Shown in pieces: positions 8,485 through 17,018 of a stretch of DNA of 64,000 nt (positions within the stretch are counted from its first letter, which is position 1; every line of letters starts with the position of its first letter). Source of the DNA: DASRTE01 sp035656095 (GTDB lineage Bacteria > Actinomycetota > Actinomycetes > Jiangellales > Jiangellaceae). Location of the stretch: the NCBI GenBank assembly GCA_035656095.1, contig DASRTE010000005.1, positions 1-64,000 on the forward strand, given 5' to 3'. A model generated the notes under the pieces. It saw nothing but the letters and a program-made list of their open reading frames with translations. It did not search any database and was not told where the DNA came from. Both the position numbers and the translations under genes were made by a program.

Positions 8485-9867
8485 ATGAGCGACGTCCCGT
8501 TCGGCTTTCGTCCCGGCGACGACCCGGACGACTCCGGCGACGCACCGCAGGACGACGGCGAAGGCCTGCCAGCGCAGCGGTCGGGAGACGAGCAGGCCGG
8601 GGCGCCCGCCGGGGGCGAGCCGGGCGATCCCTTCGCGCAACTGTTCGGCGCCCTGGGCGCCGGAGGGTCGGGCACCCCCGACCTCGGAGCCATGCTCCAA
8701 CAGCTCGGCCGGATGCTGTCCTGGAAGGGCGGTCCGGTCAACTGGGACCTGGCCAACCAGTCGGCGCGGCAGGTCGTCGCGGCCGCCGGCGACCGGTCGG
8801 TGAGCGGTGTCGAGCGCCGCGGCGTCGAGGAGGCCTTCCGGCTCGCCGACACCTGGCTCGACGAGGCGACGTCGTTCCCCGCGACCGGTGGGTCTCCGCG
8901 CACCTGGAGCCGGGCGGAATGGGTCGAGGGCACCCAGGCCGCGTGGCGCGGCCTGGTCGAGCCGGTGGCCGCCCGCGTCTCCGAAGCGATGGGTAGAGCG
9001 CTTCCGCCGGACATGGCGCAAGCGGCCGGACCGCTGGTGGGGATGATGCAGCAGGTCGGCGTCTCGATGTGGGGGGCCCAGGTCGGTCAGGCCATCGGCA
9101 GGCTCGCCGGCGAGGTCGTGAGCTCGACCGACGTCGGCCTCCCGCTGGCCGAGGGCCACGCCGCTCTGCTGCCGGCCAACGTCCAGGCCTTCGGCGAGGG
9201 CCTCGGCGTCGACGAGCGCGACGTCGCGGTCTACCTCGCCCTGCGAGAGGCCGCACACCTGAGGCTGTTCGCGCATGCGCCGTGGCTGCGGCCCCATCTG
9301 CTCTCGCTGGTCGAGGAGTACGCGCGCCACGTCACAGTCGACACCGACCGGATCGAGTCGTCGCTGCGCGATCTCGACCCGCAGCGCCCGGAGGCCATCC
9401 AGGAGGCCCTGGAGGGCGGCTTGTTCGACCTGCCCACAACGGCCGAGCAGAAGGGCGCCCTCGAACGACTCGAGCTGGCCCTGGCACTGGTCGAGGGGTG
9501 GGTCGACGACGTCGTCACGCAGGCGACCGAGGGCCGTCTCCCGTCGGCTGCGCCGCTGCGTGAGACGGTGCGGCGCCGCCGCGCCACCGGTGGGCCGGCG
9601 GAGCAGACATTCGCGACCCTCGTCGGGCTCGAGCTGAGGCCCCGGCGGCTACGCGAGGCGTCGGCATTCTGGACCGCGGTCCGCCTGGCGCGCGGTGTCG
9701 ACGGGCGCGACGCCGTCTGGGCGCATCCGGACCTGGTGCCGACGACCGACGACCTGGCCGACCCGGCATCCTTCCTCGGCCGCGACGAGTTGGACGTCTC
9801 GGCTCTGGACGACTCCGACCAGGGCGGCGAGCAGGACTCGGCGTCCGGTGAGACCCCACGCGGGTGA
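8485..9867 (+). CDS. DUF2342 zinc-dependent metalloprotease family protein
   Basis: 460-aa protein of the actinobacterial DUF2342 / coenzyme F420 biosynthesis-associated family (Rv3195 type). An acidic, low-complexity N-terminus (to about residue 75) precedes a conserved helical region with VNWDLANQSARQVVAA, GQAIGRLAGEVVSSTDVGLP and LREAAHLRLFAHAPWL, the last being the E-A-A-H zinc-like motif of the family. The C-terminus is an acidic tail. The physiological substrate is unknown. ATG at 8485 starts the recognisable protein. The stop TGA overlaps the GTG start of the NUDIX gene (GTGA), so the two are translationally coupled. Confidence 0.88.
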   Translation: MSDVPFGFRPGDDPDDSGDAPQDDGEGLPAQRSGDEQAGAPAGGEPGDPFAQLFGALGAGGSGTPDLGAMLQQLGRMLSWKGGPVNWDLANQSARQVVAAAGDRSVSGVERRGVEEAFRLADTWLDEATSFPATGGSPRTWSRAEWVEGTQAAWRGLVEPVAARVSEAMGRALPPDMAQAAGPLVGMMQQVGVSMWGAQVGQAIGRLAGEVVSSTDVGLPLAEGHAALLPANVQAFGEGLGVDERDVAVYLALREAAHLRLFAHAPWLRPHLLSLVEEYARHVTVDTDRIESSLRDLDPQRPEAIQEALEGGLFDLPTTAEQKGALERLELALALVEGWVDDVVTQATEGRLPSAAPLRETVRRRRATGGPAEQTFATLVGLELRPRRLREASAFWTAVRLARGVDGRDAVWAHPDLVPTTDDLADPASFLGRDELDVSALDDSDQGGEQDSASGETPRG

Positions 9868-10403
9868 ACCTGCACGCCGACGCGGTCAGCACACTCCGGG
9901 CGTGGCAGGCGCCGGACGCCGCGCAGGACGCGTTGCGCTGCGACTTCCTCGACCACCTGGCCGCCCACGACGACGGCGTCTGGCGCTGCGGTGCTCCCGC
10001 GCATCTCACCGCGAGCGCCCTGGTCATGTCGGAGGGGCGGGACGAGGTCCTGCTCGTCCTGCACACCAAGGCCGGGCTGTGGCTGCAACCGGGCGGCCAC
10101 TGCGAACCCGAGGACCCGACCCTGCTGGCCGCCGCGCTGCGTGAGGCAACCGAGGAGACCGGAATCGAGGGATTGGCCCTGTCGGCCGCACCGGTGCGGC
10201 TGGACCGGCACGCCGCGCCGTGCCGGCCCGGAGTCGTCGACCACCACCTCGACGTCCAGTACGTGGCCATCGCGCCGCCGCAGGCAATCCCCCGGTCCAG
10301 CGCGGAGACACTCGACGTCGCCTGGTTCCGATGCGATGACCTGCCCGAGCCGGCCGACGTCGAAGCGTTGGTCGTCGCCGCCCTGTCGGGCGCGTCGGGC
10401 TAG
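9864..10403 (+). CDS. NUDIX hydrolase
   Basis: 179-aa NUDIX-fold hydrolase. The NUDIX box region is GGHCEPED followed by REATEETGIEG; the first acidic position is shifted relative to the strict consensus, a variant seen in this subfamily, which carries HxDxxYxA-like residues (HHLDVQYVA) further on. Likely acts on a nucleoside diphosphate derivative; substrate unknown. The GTG start overlaps the metalloprotease stop by four bases. It converges on and overlaps by four bases the YgjP-like peptidase gene. Confidence 0.88.
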   Translation: MNLHADAVSTLRAWQAPDAAQDALRCDFLDHLAAHDDGVWRCGAPAHLTASALVMSEGRDEVLLVLHTKAGLWLQPGGHCEPEDPTLLAAALREATEETGIEGLALSAAPVRLDRHAAPCRPGVVDHHLDVQYVAIAPPQAIPRSSAETLDVAWFRCDDLPEPADVEALVVAALSGASG

Positions 10404-10918
10404 AGATCCTCGCCCGCCGGCAGTCCCGACGCATGGCTGAGCCCGTCGAGGAAGCCGCGGGCGCGCTCGGCACGCGGATACCGGTCGACCAGCGCCCAGA
10501 ATGCCGGCCCGTGGTCGACGACGAGCAGATGGGCCAACTCGTGGACCAGCACGTAGTCGAGCACCCAGCCGGGGACACCCTTGAGGCGGTCGGAGATCCG
10601 GATCGATCCGTCGGCCGACGTGCACGACCCCCAACGCGACCGCTGGTCGCCGGACCAGCGCACGGAGGCGGGATCGGCGCGGCCGTCGAGATGGCGACGG
10701 GACAGTTCGCGCGATCGAACCAGCAACCGGCCGTCACTGGGCGTGCGACGGCGTTCTTTGGCGGCCAGGCGATCCAGCATGGTGTCGATCCAGTGCCGCT
10801 CCTCGGCCTCGGTGAACCTGGCCGGAACGCACACCACGACCCGGCCGCCTTCGCGGTAGGCCGTCACCGTTCGCTTCCTGCGGTGCGAACGGCGCACCTC
10901 GACGACGGGCTCGTCCAT
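10400..10918 (-). CDS. YgjP-like (DUF45/M48-type) metallopeptidase
   Basis: 172-aa protein with the zinc motif HELAH (in DYVLVHELAHLLVVDHG) and a third His six residues later, plus SRWGSCTSADGSIRISDRL, the signature of the YgjP / DUF45 family (relatives annotated as M48 peptidase or UTP pyrophosphatase). Cytoplasmic, no signal peptide. Normal length for the shorter actinobacterial members. It starts with ATG at 10918 and reads away from the 540-bp noncoding stretch. The biological substrate is not known. Confidence 0.9.
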   Translation of the reverse strand: MDEPVVEVRRSHRRKRTVTAYREGGRVVVCVPARFTEAEERHWIDTMLDRLAAKERRRTPSDGRLLVRSRELSRRHLDGRADPASVRWSGDQRSRWGSCTSADGSIRISDRLKGVPGWVLDYVLVHELAHLLVVDHGPAFWALVDRYPRAERARGFLDGLSHASGLPAGEDL

Positions 10919-11459
10919 GGCCGCACGCTACCGGCCTGCACCGACGAAGAACTTCTTGTCCACACCCGGTGGACAGTGTCTGCCCAGGCCACCGACGACG
11001 GGCACGGGCCCGGTCCGCAGGCCGTCAACAGCCGTTCCACCATTGATCCACAGCTCCGACCGGGCCAGTGCACATGTCTTCCACAAAGTTATCCACAGGC
11101 CGTGGACGGATGGGTGCGATTCACGTTGACCAGGCCGCTGCGCCCGCCCTACGGTCACCTGCGACGGGCCCCTCGTCACGACGGCCGGTCGCATGCACGG
11201 GGAAGGCGTGCGGGCCGAGACGACCGGGCTGGGGGAACCCGCCGTAATGCCGGCCGGACGGCCGCCTCGACACCCTGCAGTCGGGGCAGCCGGACGGCCG
11301 GCCGTCTGTTCCCGGCGATTCGTCCGGAATGGCCCAAGCCCGAGGGTGCGGGCCCACCCCGAGCACCCGACCGCGCTGCCGTAGGGTTGCGCCCGACGCG
11401 AGCGGGGACCAGCCGAGACCCGGCACCGCTCCCGGCAGGACCACAGACAGGAGGCCACC
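10919..11459. other. Noncoding region with DnaA-box-like 9-mers
   Basis: No convincing gene on either strand. The left part (10956-11097) contains TTGTCCACA at 10956-10964, TGATCCACA at 11044-11052, a weaker TCTTCCACA at 11077-11085 and a perfect TTATCCACA at 11089-11097, i.e. DnaA-box-like sequences. A plausible sigma-70-type promoter follows: TTGACC at 11126-11131, an 18-base spacer and TACGGT at 11150-11155. The remaining 300 bases before the small zinc protein show nothing further that can be supported. Confidence 0.55.
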
Positions 11460-11630
11460 ATGGCTGAGACCGACACCGAGACCTACTCGGGCGAGTTCTA
11501 CTGCGTGAAGTGCAAGGCGAAGCGCGAGGCGACCGGCCACGTCGTCGTCAACGACAAGGGCACCCGCATGGCCAAAGCCGTGTGTCCGGTGTGCTCGACC
11601 AACCTCAATCGGATCCTCGGCAGGGCCTGA
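11460..11630 (+). CDS. Small zinc-ribbon-like protein (DUF5679 type)
   Basis: 56-aa protein with two Cys pairs, YCVKCKAKREA and AVCPVCSTNLNRILG, making a compact treble-clef or zinc-ribbon fold. It resembles the actinobacterial DUF5679 family found in this neighbourhood. An AGGAGG-type ribosome site is visible just before the ATG (acaggaggccacc). Cytoplasmic. Function unknown; nucleic-acid or protein binding is a guess from the fold. Confidence 0.85.
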   Translation: MAETDTETYSGEFYCVKCKAKREATGHVVVNDKGTRMAKAVCPVCSTNLNRILGRA

Positions 11631-11778
11631 CCCGCAGGCGCACCGCAGTGAAGGGGCGGCACCGTTGCACGCGGTGACCGCCCCTCACCGCGTCCCGAAC
11701 CGCCCTGTGGATGCCCGACCCGGACGCGGATCCCCGGGGCAGGATGCGTCGGGTAGCCATCAGGTGGGGAGGTCGCAC

Positions 11779-12780
11779 GTGCGCCCGCTGGTCCACCCCG
11801 CGCTCGTCCGGGCCTGGCGCGATCCGGCCACCGTCCAGATCGGCCTCGATCCGGCCCGCGCGGTCGTCATCGGCGGCCTGGGGCGGGTCGACACCGTGGT
11901 GCTCCACTCCATCGACGGGGTCCACGACGAGCGCGCCCTGCGCGAGACCGCCGCGCAGGCGGGCGGCGACCCGGCGACGGCCGACCGCCTGGTCCACCTC
12001 CTGCGCACCGCGGGGGTCCTCGTGGACGCGGACCGGGCCGCCCCCGACGATCCCGGTGACGCGCTGACACCCGACCGGGTCAGTCTCGGCCTGCTGAACG
12101 GGTCCGCCGACGCAGGAACAGCCGCCCTCGACGCTCGCCACCGGGTTCACGTCGAGGTGCGTGGTGCAGGACGAGTCGGCGCCACGCTCGCGTGGCTGCT
12201 CTGCGCGGCCGGCGTCGGGCGGGTCACGGTCGACGATCCGGTTCGCGCGAGGGCGGCGGACGTCTCACCGGGCGGGCTCGGTACGCACGACGTGGGACGT
12301 CCGCGTGGGCCCGCGCTCGAGGCCGCACTGCCCGGTCGCGACGACCCCGGTCACGCGCCGGCCATCGTGGTGCTCGCGCCCACTCGTGGCACCGGGCGTG
12401 ACGACGCCGCCGTCCTGGTCCGGGCCGGTGTCACGCATCTGCTCGTCCGCGTGGTCGAGACGACGGCGATCGTCGGGCCGCTGGTCGTTCCCGGCCGGAC
12501 CTCGTGCCTGCGCTGCCACGACCTGCACCGGACCGACCGCGACCCGGCCTGGCCCCGGATCCTGGCCCAGGTCGAGCGTGATCCGCCCGGACCGTCGGCC
12601 TGTGACGTCACGCTCGCGGGGCTCGCCGGTGCGCTGGCAGCTCAGCAGGCACTGGCACATCTCGACGGCTTCGTACCCACGACTGCCGACGGCACGGTCG
12701 AGATCCGCCTGCCCGACGGGATGCCCCGTCGGCGCAGCTGGCACCCGCATCCGGCGTGCGGCTGCACCTGGCCGGCCTGA
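11779..12780 (+). CDS. ThiF-like / TOMM cyclodehydratase-related protein
   Basis: 333-aa protein related to the E1-like ThiF superfamily, in the branch annotated as TOMM precursor leader-binding or cyclodehydratase-like in actinobacteria (Rv3196 neighbourhood). An N-terminal winged-helix-like region (about 1-85) precedes a Rossmann segment (VHVEVRGAGRVGATLAWLLC, VGRVTVDD). A zinc site is suggested by SCLRCHDLHR and the terminal HPACGC. No peptide precursor or YcaO gene is nearby, so a role in peptide modification is not supported here. GTG at 11779 is preferred because GGGGAGG lies just upstream; the frame is open to 11665. Confidence 0.78.
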   Translation: MRPLVHPALVRAWRDPATVQIGLDPARAVVIGGLGRVDTVVLHSIDGVHDERALRETAAQAGGDPATADRLVHLLRTAGVLVDADRAAPDDPGDALTPDRVSLGLLNGSADAGTAALDARHRVHVEVRGAGRVGATLAWLLCAAGVGRVTVDDPVRARAADVSPGGLGTHDVGRPRGPALEAALPGRDDPGHAPAIVVLAPTRGTGRDDAAVLVRAGVTHLLVRVVETTAIVGPLVVPGRTSCLRCHDLHRTDRDPAWPRILAQVERDPPGPSACDVTLAGLAGALAAQQALAHLDGFVPTTADGTVEIRLPDGMPRRRSWHPHPACGCTWPA

Positions 12781-12810
12781 GCGTTCACAGCCCGCCCCGC
12801 CGCCCGAGGT

Positions 12811-13785
12811 TCAGCCCAATCCGCCGGGCGGGGGGAGATCGGCGGCCGGCACCACCCGTACCTCGAACATCGTCGGCCAGCGCTTGCCGGTCAGCCACAG
12901 GCGGCCGGAACCGGCGTCGACGGCGATGCCGTTCAGCACCGCCTCCGGGTCGGTCGAGCCGATCTCCTCCACCAGCGGTGATCCGTCGATCCACCCGGTG
13001 ACCTCGCCCGAGTCCGGGTCGATGCGGGCGATCCACGGCGTCTGCCACACGTTGGCGAGGATCTGCCCGTCGACCAGTTCGAGCTCGTTGAGCCGGGTCA
13101 CCGGCGTACCGCGGTCACGCACGTCCACCGTCGCGGTGACCGTAAAGTCGTCCGGGTCGTGGACGGACAGCGTGTCGGTGCCGTCACTGCGCCACAGGAC
13201 GGAGCCGTCTCCGGTCAGGCCCCAGCCCTCCCCCTCGTAGGTCATCCGTCCCGTCTCGGCCAGCGAGCAACGGTCTCTGACGAGCACTTGTTCCTCCCGC
13301 CAGGTGAGCTGGTAGAGCCGGCCCGCATGGCCCGCCACCCCTTCGCCGAACAGGGACTCGTCGACCGTCTCCTCGGCGAGGACGTCGCCGGTGTCGGCTT
13401 CGAGGAGGCGGATCAGCGATTCGCCGTACAACCCGGTGCCCTCGTAGATCAGGCCGCCGGCGTGGATCAGGCCCTGGGTGAAGGCGATCTCGTCGTGCGG
13501 GGTGCGGTCGATCACTTCGACGGTGTAGGCCGCGGGCCCCGAGCCGGTCGACTCGGGCACCACCACCGGACCGGAATCGGCGACGGCCGGCGGGTCGAGC
13601 GCGGGGCAGTCGGGCAGCCTTCCCGCCGGTGCGTCGTCACCGGCATCACTGCTGCCGGCGCCGGCCGTCGGGAGATCCGCCGTCGTGTCCGTACCGCTGT
13701 CATCGGCCACGTTCATGCCGACGACCACGGCGACGGCCGCCCCGAGACCCACCGCAGCCGCCAGACCCACGGCCGCCGGCTTCAC
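12811..13785 (-). CDS. Secreted glutaminyl-peptide cyclotransferase
   Basis: 324-aa protein with an N-terminal hydrophobic signal or anchor (MKPAAVGLAAAVGLGAAVAV), an Asp/Thr/Gly-rich linker to about residue 80, then a five-bladed beta-propeller of the plant/bacterial glutamine cyclotransferase family. Motifs: HDEIAFTQGLI, YEGTGLYGES, YQLTWREE, YEGEGWGLT, LNELELVDG and PEAVLNGIAVD. The family converts N-terminal Gln of peptides to pyroglutamate. Expected at the cell surface. GTG start at 13785. Divergent from the ABC1 kinase 45 bp away and convergent with the ThiF-like gene. Confidence 0.92.
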   Translation of the reverse strand: MKPAAVGLAAAVGLGAAVAVVVGMNVADDSGTDTTADLPTAGAGSSDAGDDAPAGRLPDCPALDPPAVADSGPVVVPESTGSGPAAYTVEVIDRTPHDEIAFTQGLIHAGGLIYEGTGLYGESLIRLLEADTGDVLAEETVDESLFGEGVAGHAGRLYQLTWREEQVLVRDRCSLAETGRMTYEGEGWGLTGDGSVLWRSDGTDTLSVHDPDDFTVTATVDVRDRGTPVTRLNELELVDGQILANVWQTPWIARIDPDSGEVTGWIDGSPLVEEIGSTDPEAVLNGIAVDAGSGRLWLTGKRWPTMFEVRVVPAADLPPPGGLG

Positions 13786-13830
13786 CGGCTCAGGCTATCC
13801 GCCGTGCGGGCGGTCGCCGGGCACGGGACA

Positions 13831-15159
13831 ATGGCGCTCGTGACCGACCTGCCGCGCAAGGCCGTGACGCGCACCGCGAAGCTCGCCACGCTGCCGCTGG
13901 GCATCGCGGGACGCGCGACGATCGGACTCGGCAAGCGCCTCGGCGGGCGTCCGGCAGAGATGGTGGCCGCGGAGGTACAGCAGCGCACCGCCGAGCAGAT
14001 CTTCAAGGTGCTCGGCGAGCTCAAAGGCGGCGCGATGAAGTTCGGCCAGGCGATGTCGATCTTCGAGGCGGCGCTTCCCGAGGAACTTGCCCGGCCGTAC
14101 CGCGCCTCGCTCACCAAGCTCCAGGAAGCGGCTCCGCCGATGTCGGCCAGGGTCGTCCACGGCGTGCTGAGGCAGGAGTTCGGGTCGCACTGGCGGCGGC
14201 GGTTCCGCGAGTTCGACGACGTCCCGGCTGCGGCGGCGTCGATCGGCCAGGTCCACCGAGCGGTCTGGCGCGACGGCCGCGAGGTCGCCGTCAAGGTCCA
14301 GTACCCGGGCGCCGGCGATGCGCTGCGGGCCGACCTCAACCAGGTGGGCCGGCTCGGCCGCCTGATCGGGGCGATGGTGCCGGGGCTCGACATCCGGCCA
14401 TTGCTCGACGAGCTCAAGGAGCGGGTCGTCGAGGAGCTCGACTACCGGATGGAGGCCGATGCGCAGGACGGCTTCGCGCTCGCCTTCGCGGGCGACCCCG
14501 AGTTCGCCGTCCCGAACCTCGTCGAGGGCGCCGAGCACGTCCTAGTGTCCGAGTGGCTCGAGGGCCGGCCGCTGTCCGACATCATCGCCACCGGTACGAA
14601 GGCCGAGCGCGACCGGGTGGGCCTGCTCTATGTCCGGTTCCTGTTCTCTGGACCACACCGGGCCGGCCTGCTCCACGCAGACCCGCACCCGGGCAACTAC
14701 CGGATGACCCCGGACGGACGGCTGGGCGTCCTCGACTACGGCGCGGTCGCCAGGCTGCCGGAGGGCCTGCCGCCGTCGATCGGCCAGCTCATGAGGCGGG
14801 CCCTGGCCGGCGAGGTCGAGGAGATGCTCGAGGGCCTGCGCGAGGAGGGCTTCGTCAAGCAGCACATCCGGATAGAGCCGGAGGCCCTCTACGACTACAT
14901 GGCGCCGTTCCTCGAGCCGGCCGCCGTCGAGCGCTTCCATTTCGACCGGCCGTGGATGCGTCAGCAGTTCGCCCGGATCAACGACCCCAGGCGTCCCGGT
15001 TACACGGTTGGCCTCAAGCTCAACCTGCCGCCCTCGTACCTGCTCATCCACCGGGTATGGCTCGGCGGCCTGGGCGTACTGTCGCAACTCGACTGCGAGG
15101 CGCCGTTCCGCGCCGAGCTCGACCGCTGGCTGCCCGGCTTCGCCGCCGACTCACCCTGA
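13831..15159 (+). CDS. ABC1/AarF (UbiB) atypical kinase
   Basis: 442-aa ABC1/ADCK family protein (Rv3197 type). Marks: the KxGQ-like N-terminal motif in LKGGAMKFGQAMS, the Ala-rich loop PAAAASIGQVHRA, the lysine in VAVKVQYPG, the catalytic loop LLHADPHPGNY and the metal-binding LGVLDYGAVARL. The family are atypical kinases or ATPases often linked to quinone or lipid homeostasis; in mycobacteria the homologue sits next to whiB7 and has been tied to macrolide tolerance. The nearby whiB7 makes a link plausible, but the genes are not co-transcribed (opposite strands). ATG at 13831 is used. Confidence 0.93.
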   Translation: MALVTDLPRKAVTRTAKLATLPLGIAGRATIGLGKRLGGRPAEMVAAEVQQRTAEQIFKVLGELKGGAMKFGQAMSIFEAALPEELARPYRASLTKLQEAAPPMSARVVHGVLRQEFGSHWRRRFREFDDVPAAAASIGQVHRAVWRDGREVAVKVQYPGAGDALRADLNQVGRLGRLIGAMVPGLDIRPLLDELKERVVEELDYRMEADAQDGFALAFAGDPEFAVPNLVEGAEHVLVSEWLEGRPLSDIIATGTKAERDRVGLLYVRFLFSGPHRAGLLHADPHPGNYRMTPDGRLGVLDYGAVARLPEGLPPSIGQLMRRALAGEVEEMLEGLREEGFVKQHIRIEPEALYDYMAPFLEPAAVERFHFDRPWMRQQFARINDPRRPGYTVGLKLNLPPSYLLIHRVWLGGLGVLSQLDCEAPFRAELDRWLPGFAADSP

Positions 15160-15244
15160 TCCGGCACCCACGCCCGACTTGTGGCGGGTTCTCAACCTCT
15201 CCCTCGGCGGTGAGACGTTGCCTTGCCGCCACAAGACGAAGGCG

Positions 15245-15409
15245 TCACCACCAGGCAGGGTCGAGACGGGCCTCGATCGCGCGGAGGTTCTCGCGCACAC
15301 AGCGCTCGCAGTAGTGCAGCGTCCGGCCGGTCTCGACGCTGCTCACCCACCCCAGCGGCACATCGTCGCCCTCGGCGACCGTGCCACAGCTTGCACATCG
15401 AACGCTCAT
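15245..15409 (-). CDS. Small four-cysteine zinc protein
   Basis: 54-aa protein with CASCG near the N-terminus and YCERCVRENLRAIEARL near the C-terminus, a two-pair cysteine arrangement suited to one zinc. Starts with ATG at 15409, just after the phosphodiesterase gene on the same strand (26-bp gap). Similar small proteins occur in this actinobacterial block. Function unknown. Confidence 0.75.
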   Translation of the reverse strand: MSVRCASCGTVAEGDDVPLGWVSSVETGRTLHYCERCVRENLRAIEARLDPAWW

Positions 15410-15434
15410 CGCTCCCCCTCGTGTGCGGATGTCG

Positions 15435-16985
15435 TCACGGTGACATCCCCTCCCCGACGTACACGAAACCAGGCCCCTCGTCACGGAACGGCACGCCCGT
15501 AGTGCGCAGGGCGCCGTCCCACCCGCCCCGACACGCAGGGTCCGTCCCCTCGAACCCATGGTCCGCCGTCAGTATCAGCAGGACGTCGTCAGCCACGCCG
15601 ATGCGGTCGAGGTGGTCGAGGAATGCGCCGAGGCGGCGGTCGGCGTCACGCAGCGAGTGCCTGGCGCTCGACGAACGCGGTCCGCCCGCGTGATGACCGG
15701 CGTCGGTCACGGCGTTCGACCACCAGGTCAGGACGGGTGCCGTGGGCGTGCGGTGCCAGAGGCTGAGCATCTGGTCGAGACCCGCGTCGTCCACCTGTGT
15801 GGCCCAGGCGTAGTAGGGGTCCGCGAGATGGCGTCGGTCGCCGACGTACGGGGATCCGGTCGGATCCGGCAGCGCCTGCGCCAGGCTGGTTGCGCCGTCG
15901 GCCGAGCCCGTCGCGCGGATCAGCGCCATCGTGGAGTAGCCCGCGCCCCGATCGACCGGCTCGTTGACGCAGGCCGTGAGTACGCCGGGCCGCGCGCGCG
16001 CCAGCTGTTCGAAGACGGTGGTGACGCCGGGTCGCAGCCATTGCGCCGACCGGTGCCACGTCGTCGCCTCGTTCGTATTGACCGACCGGCCCGAGCTGCG
16101 GTCGAAGAACAGGTTGCCGAGGATGCCGTGCCGGCCGGGGCCGACTCCGGTGAGGATCGAGGTGTGATTCGTGAGCGTCACGCTGGGGAACTCGGCCACT
16201 GCTCCGCCGCGGAGGGCGCAGCCGCGCTCCAGAAGTCTCGCCACGGCCGGCAGCTCCCCCCGGCTGGCCAGGTGCAGGAGGTCGCCGCAGTGGGCTCCGT
16301 CCCAGAGAACGCCGACGGCCCAGGCGGCTTCCCGCGCGACCAGCCGGTCCAGCACGACGCCGTCGACCGGTGAGCCGGCGGCGTCGAGCAGCCGGCCGGC
16401 GACCGGGTCGGTGTCGACGCCGGACAGCCACGCCAGGGTGGGACCGATGTCACGGAGCCGGGCGTGGTCGTCGAGCCACCCGGTGGTCCTGACGCCGGGT
16501 CCGGACAGCAGCAGCGGGGCCCTGGACTGGATGACGTCGAGGCTTCCGTGCTCGCCGATGTGCCCACCGGCCTCGGGGAAGTAGTGCGCCGCTGCGTGGA
16601 CGACCACCAGGTCCGGTGAACGACCACCGTCCGCGAACAGGGAGCGCAGCCGGTCCGCTGCGTAGGGGTACGCATTGCGGGCGTTGGGCGGAGCCGGGTC
16701 GCCGCACTCCCGGCTGTACGGCAGAAAGGCCATCGGGTCCTGGTCGGCGACCGGATTCATCCCGCCGATCACCTCGTCGGGCGCACCCGGCCACAGCCGC
16801 GCCCGTCCGGCCTCGTTCGCCACCAGCACTGCGCCGTCGCCGTCCGGCCAGGCCACGAGGTCGACGATGTCGCCGAGCTCCGGAACGGTCAGGCCATCGA
16901 CGGCACGCTGGACGAGACGATCCACGGCCTCCAGTCTGGTCGGTGCCGCGGAGTGGCCGACGGCCGGATGCGCTGGGGGCGTCAC
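15435..16985 (-). CDS. Alkaline phosphatase / type I phosphodiesterase-fold protein
   Basis: 516-aa protein of the alkaline phosphatase superfamily. The metal-site segments of a nucleotide pyrophosphatase-type enzyme appear in the C-terminal two thirds: VLWDGAHCGDLLHLA, the nucleophile region FPSVTLTNHTSILTGVGPG, HGILGN, VTDAGHH and LTADHGFEG. Unusually, the first 215 residues carry what looks like the tail of the same fold (APLLLSGPGVRTTGWLDD, DIGPTLAWLSGVD), so the chain seems to be a partial domain fused in front of a full one. No signal peptide is visible. Substrate unknown; probably a phosphodiester. Confidence 0.85.
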   Translation of the reverse strand: MTPPAHPAVGHSAAPTRLEAVDRLVQRAVDGLTVPELGDIVDLVAWPDGDGAVLVANEAGRARLWPGAPDEVIGGMNPVADQDPMAFLPYSRECGDPAPPNARNAYPYAADRLRSLFADGGRSPDLVVVHAAAHYFPEAGGHIGEHGSLDVIQSRAPLLLSGPGVRTTGWLDDHARLRDIGPTLAWLSGVDTDPVAGRLLDAAGSPVDGVVLDRLVAREAAWAVGVLWDGAHCGDLLHLASRGELPAVARLLERGCALRGGAVAEFPSVTLTNHTSILTGVGPGRHGILGNLFFDRSSGRSVNTNEATTWHRSAQWLRPGVTTVFEQLARARPGVLTACVNEPVDRGAGYSTMALIRATGSADGATSLAQALPDPTGSPYVGDRRHLADPYYAWATQVDDAGLDQMLSLWHRTPTAPVLTWWSNAVTDAGHHAGGPRSSSARHSLRDADRRLGAFLDHLDRIGVADDVLLILTADHGFEGTDPACRGGWDGALRTTGVPFRDEGPGFVYVGEGMSP

Positions 16986-17018
16986 GGCGCCCGTCGCAGC
17001 ATCCGGCCGTCGGTGTTC

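Noticed and set aside
10919..11459. Chromosomal origin oriC
   Set aside because: DnaA-like boxes are few, no AT-rich unwinding element is seen, and the dnaA/dnaN genes are not adjacent.
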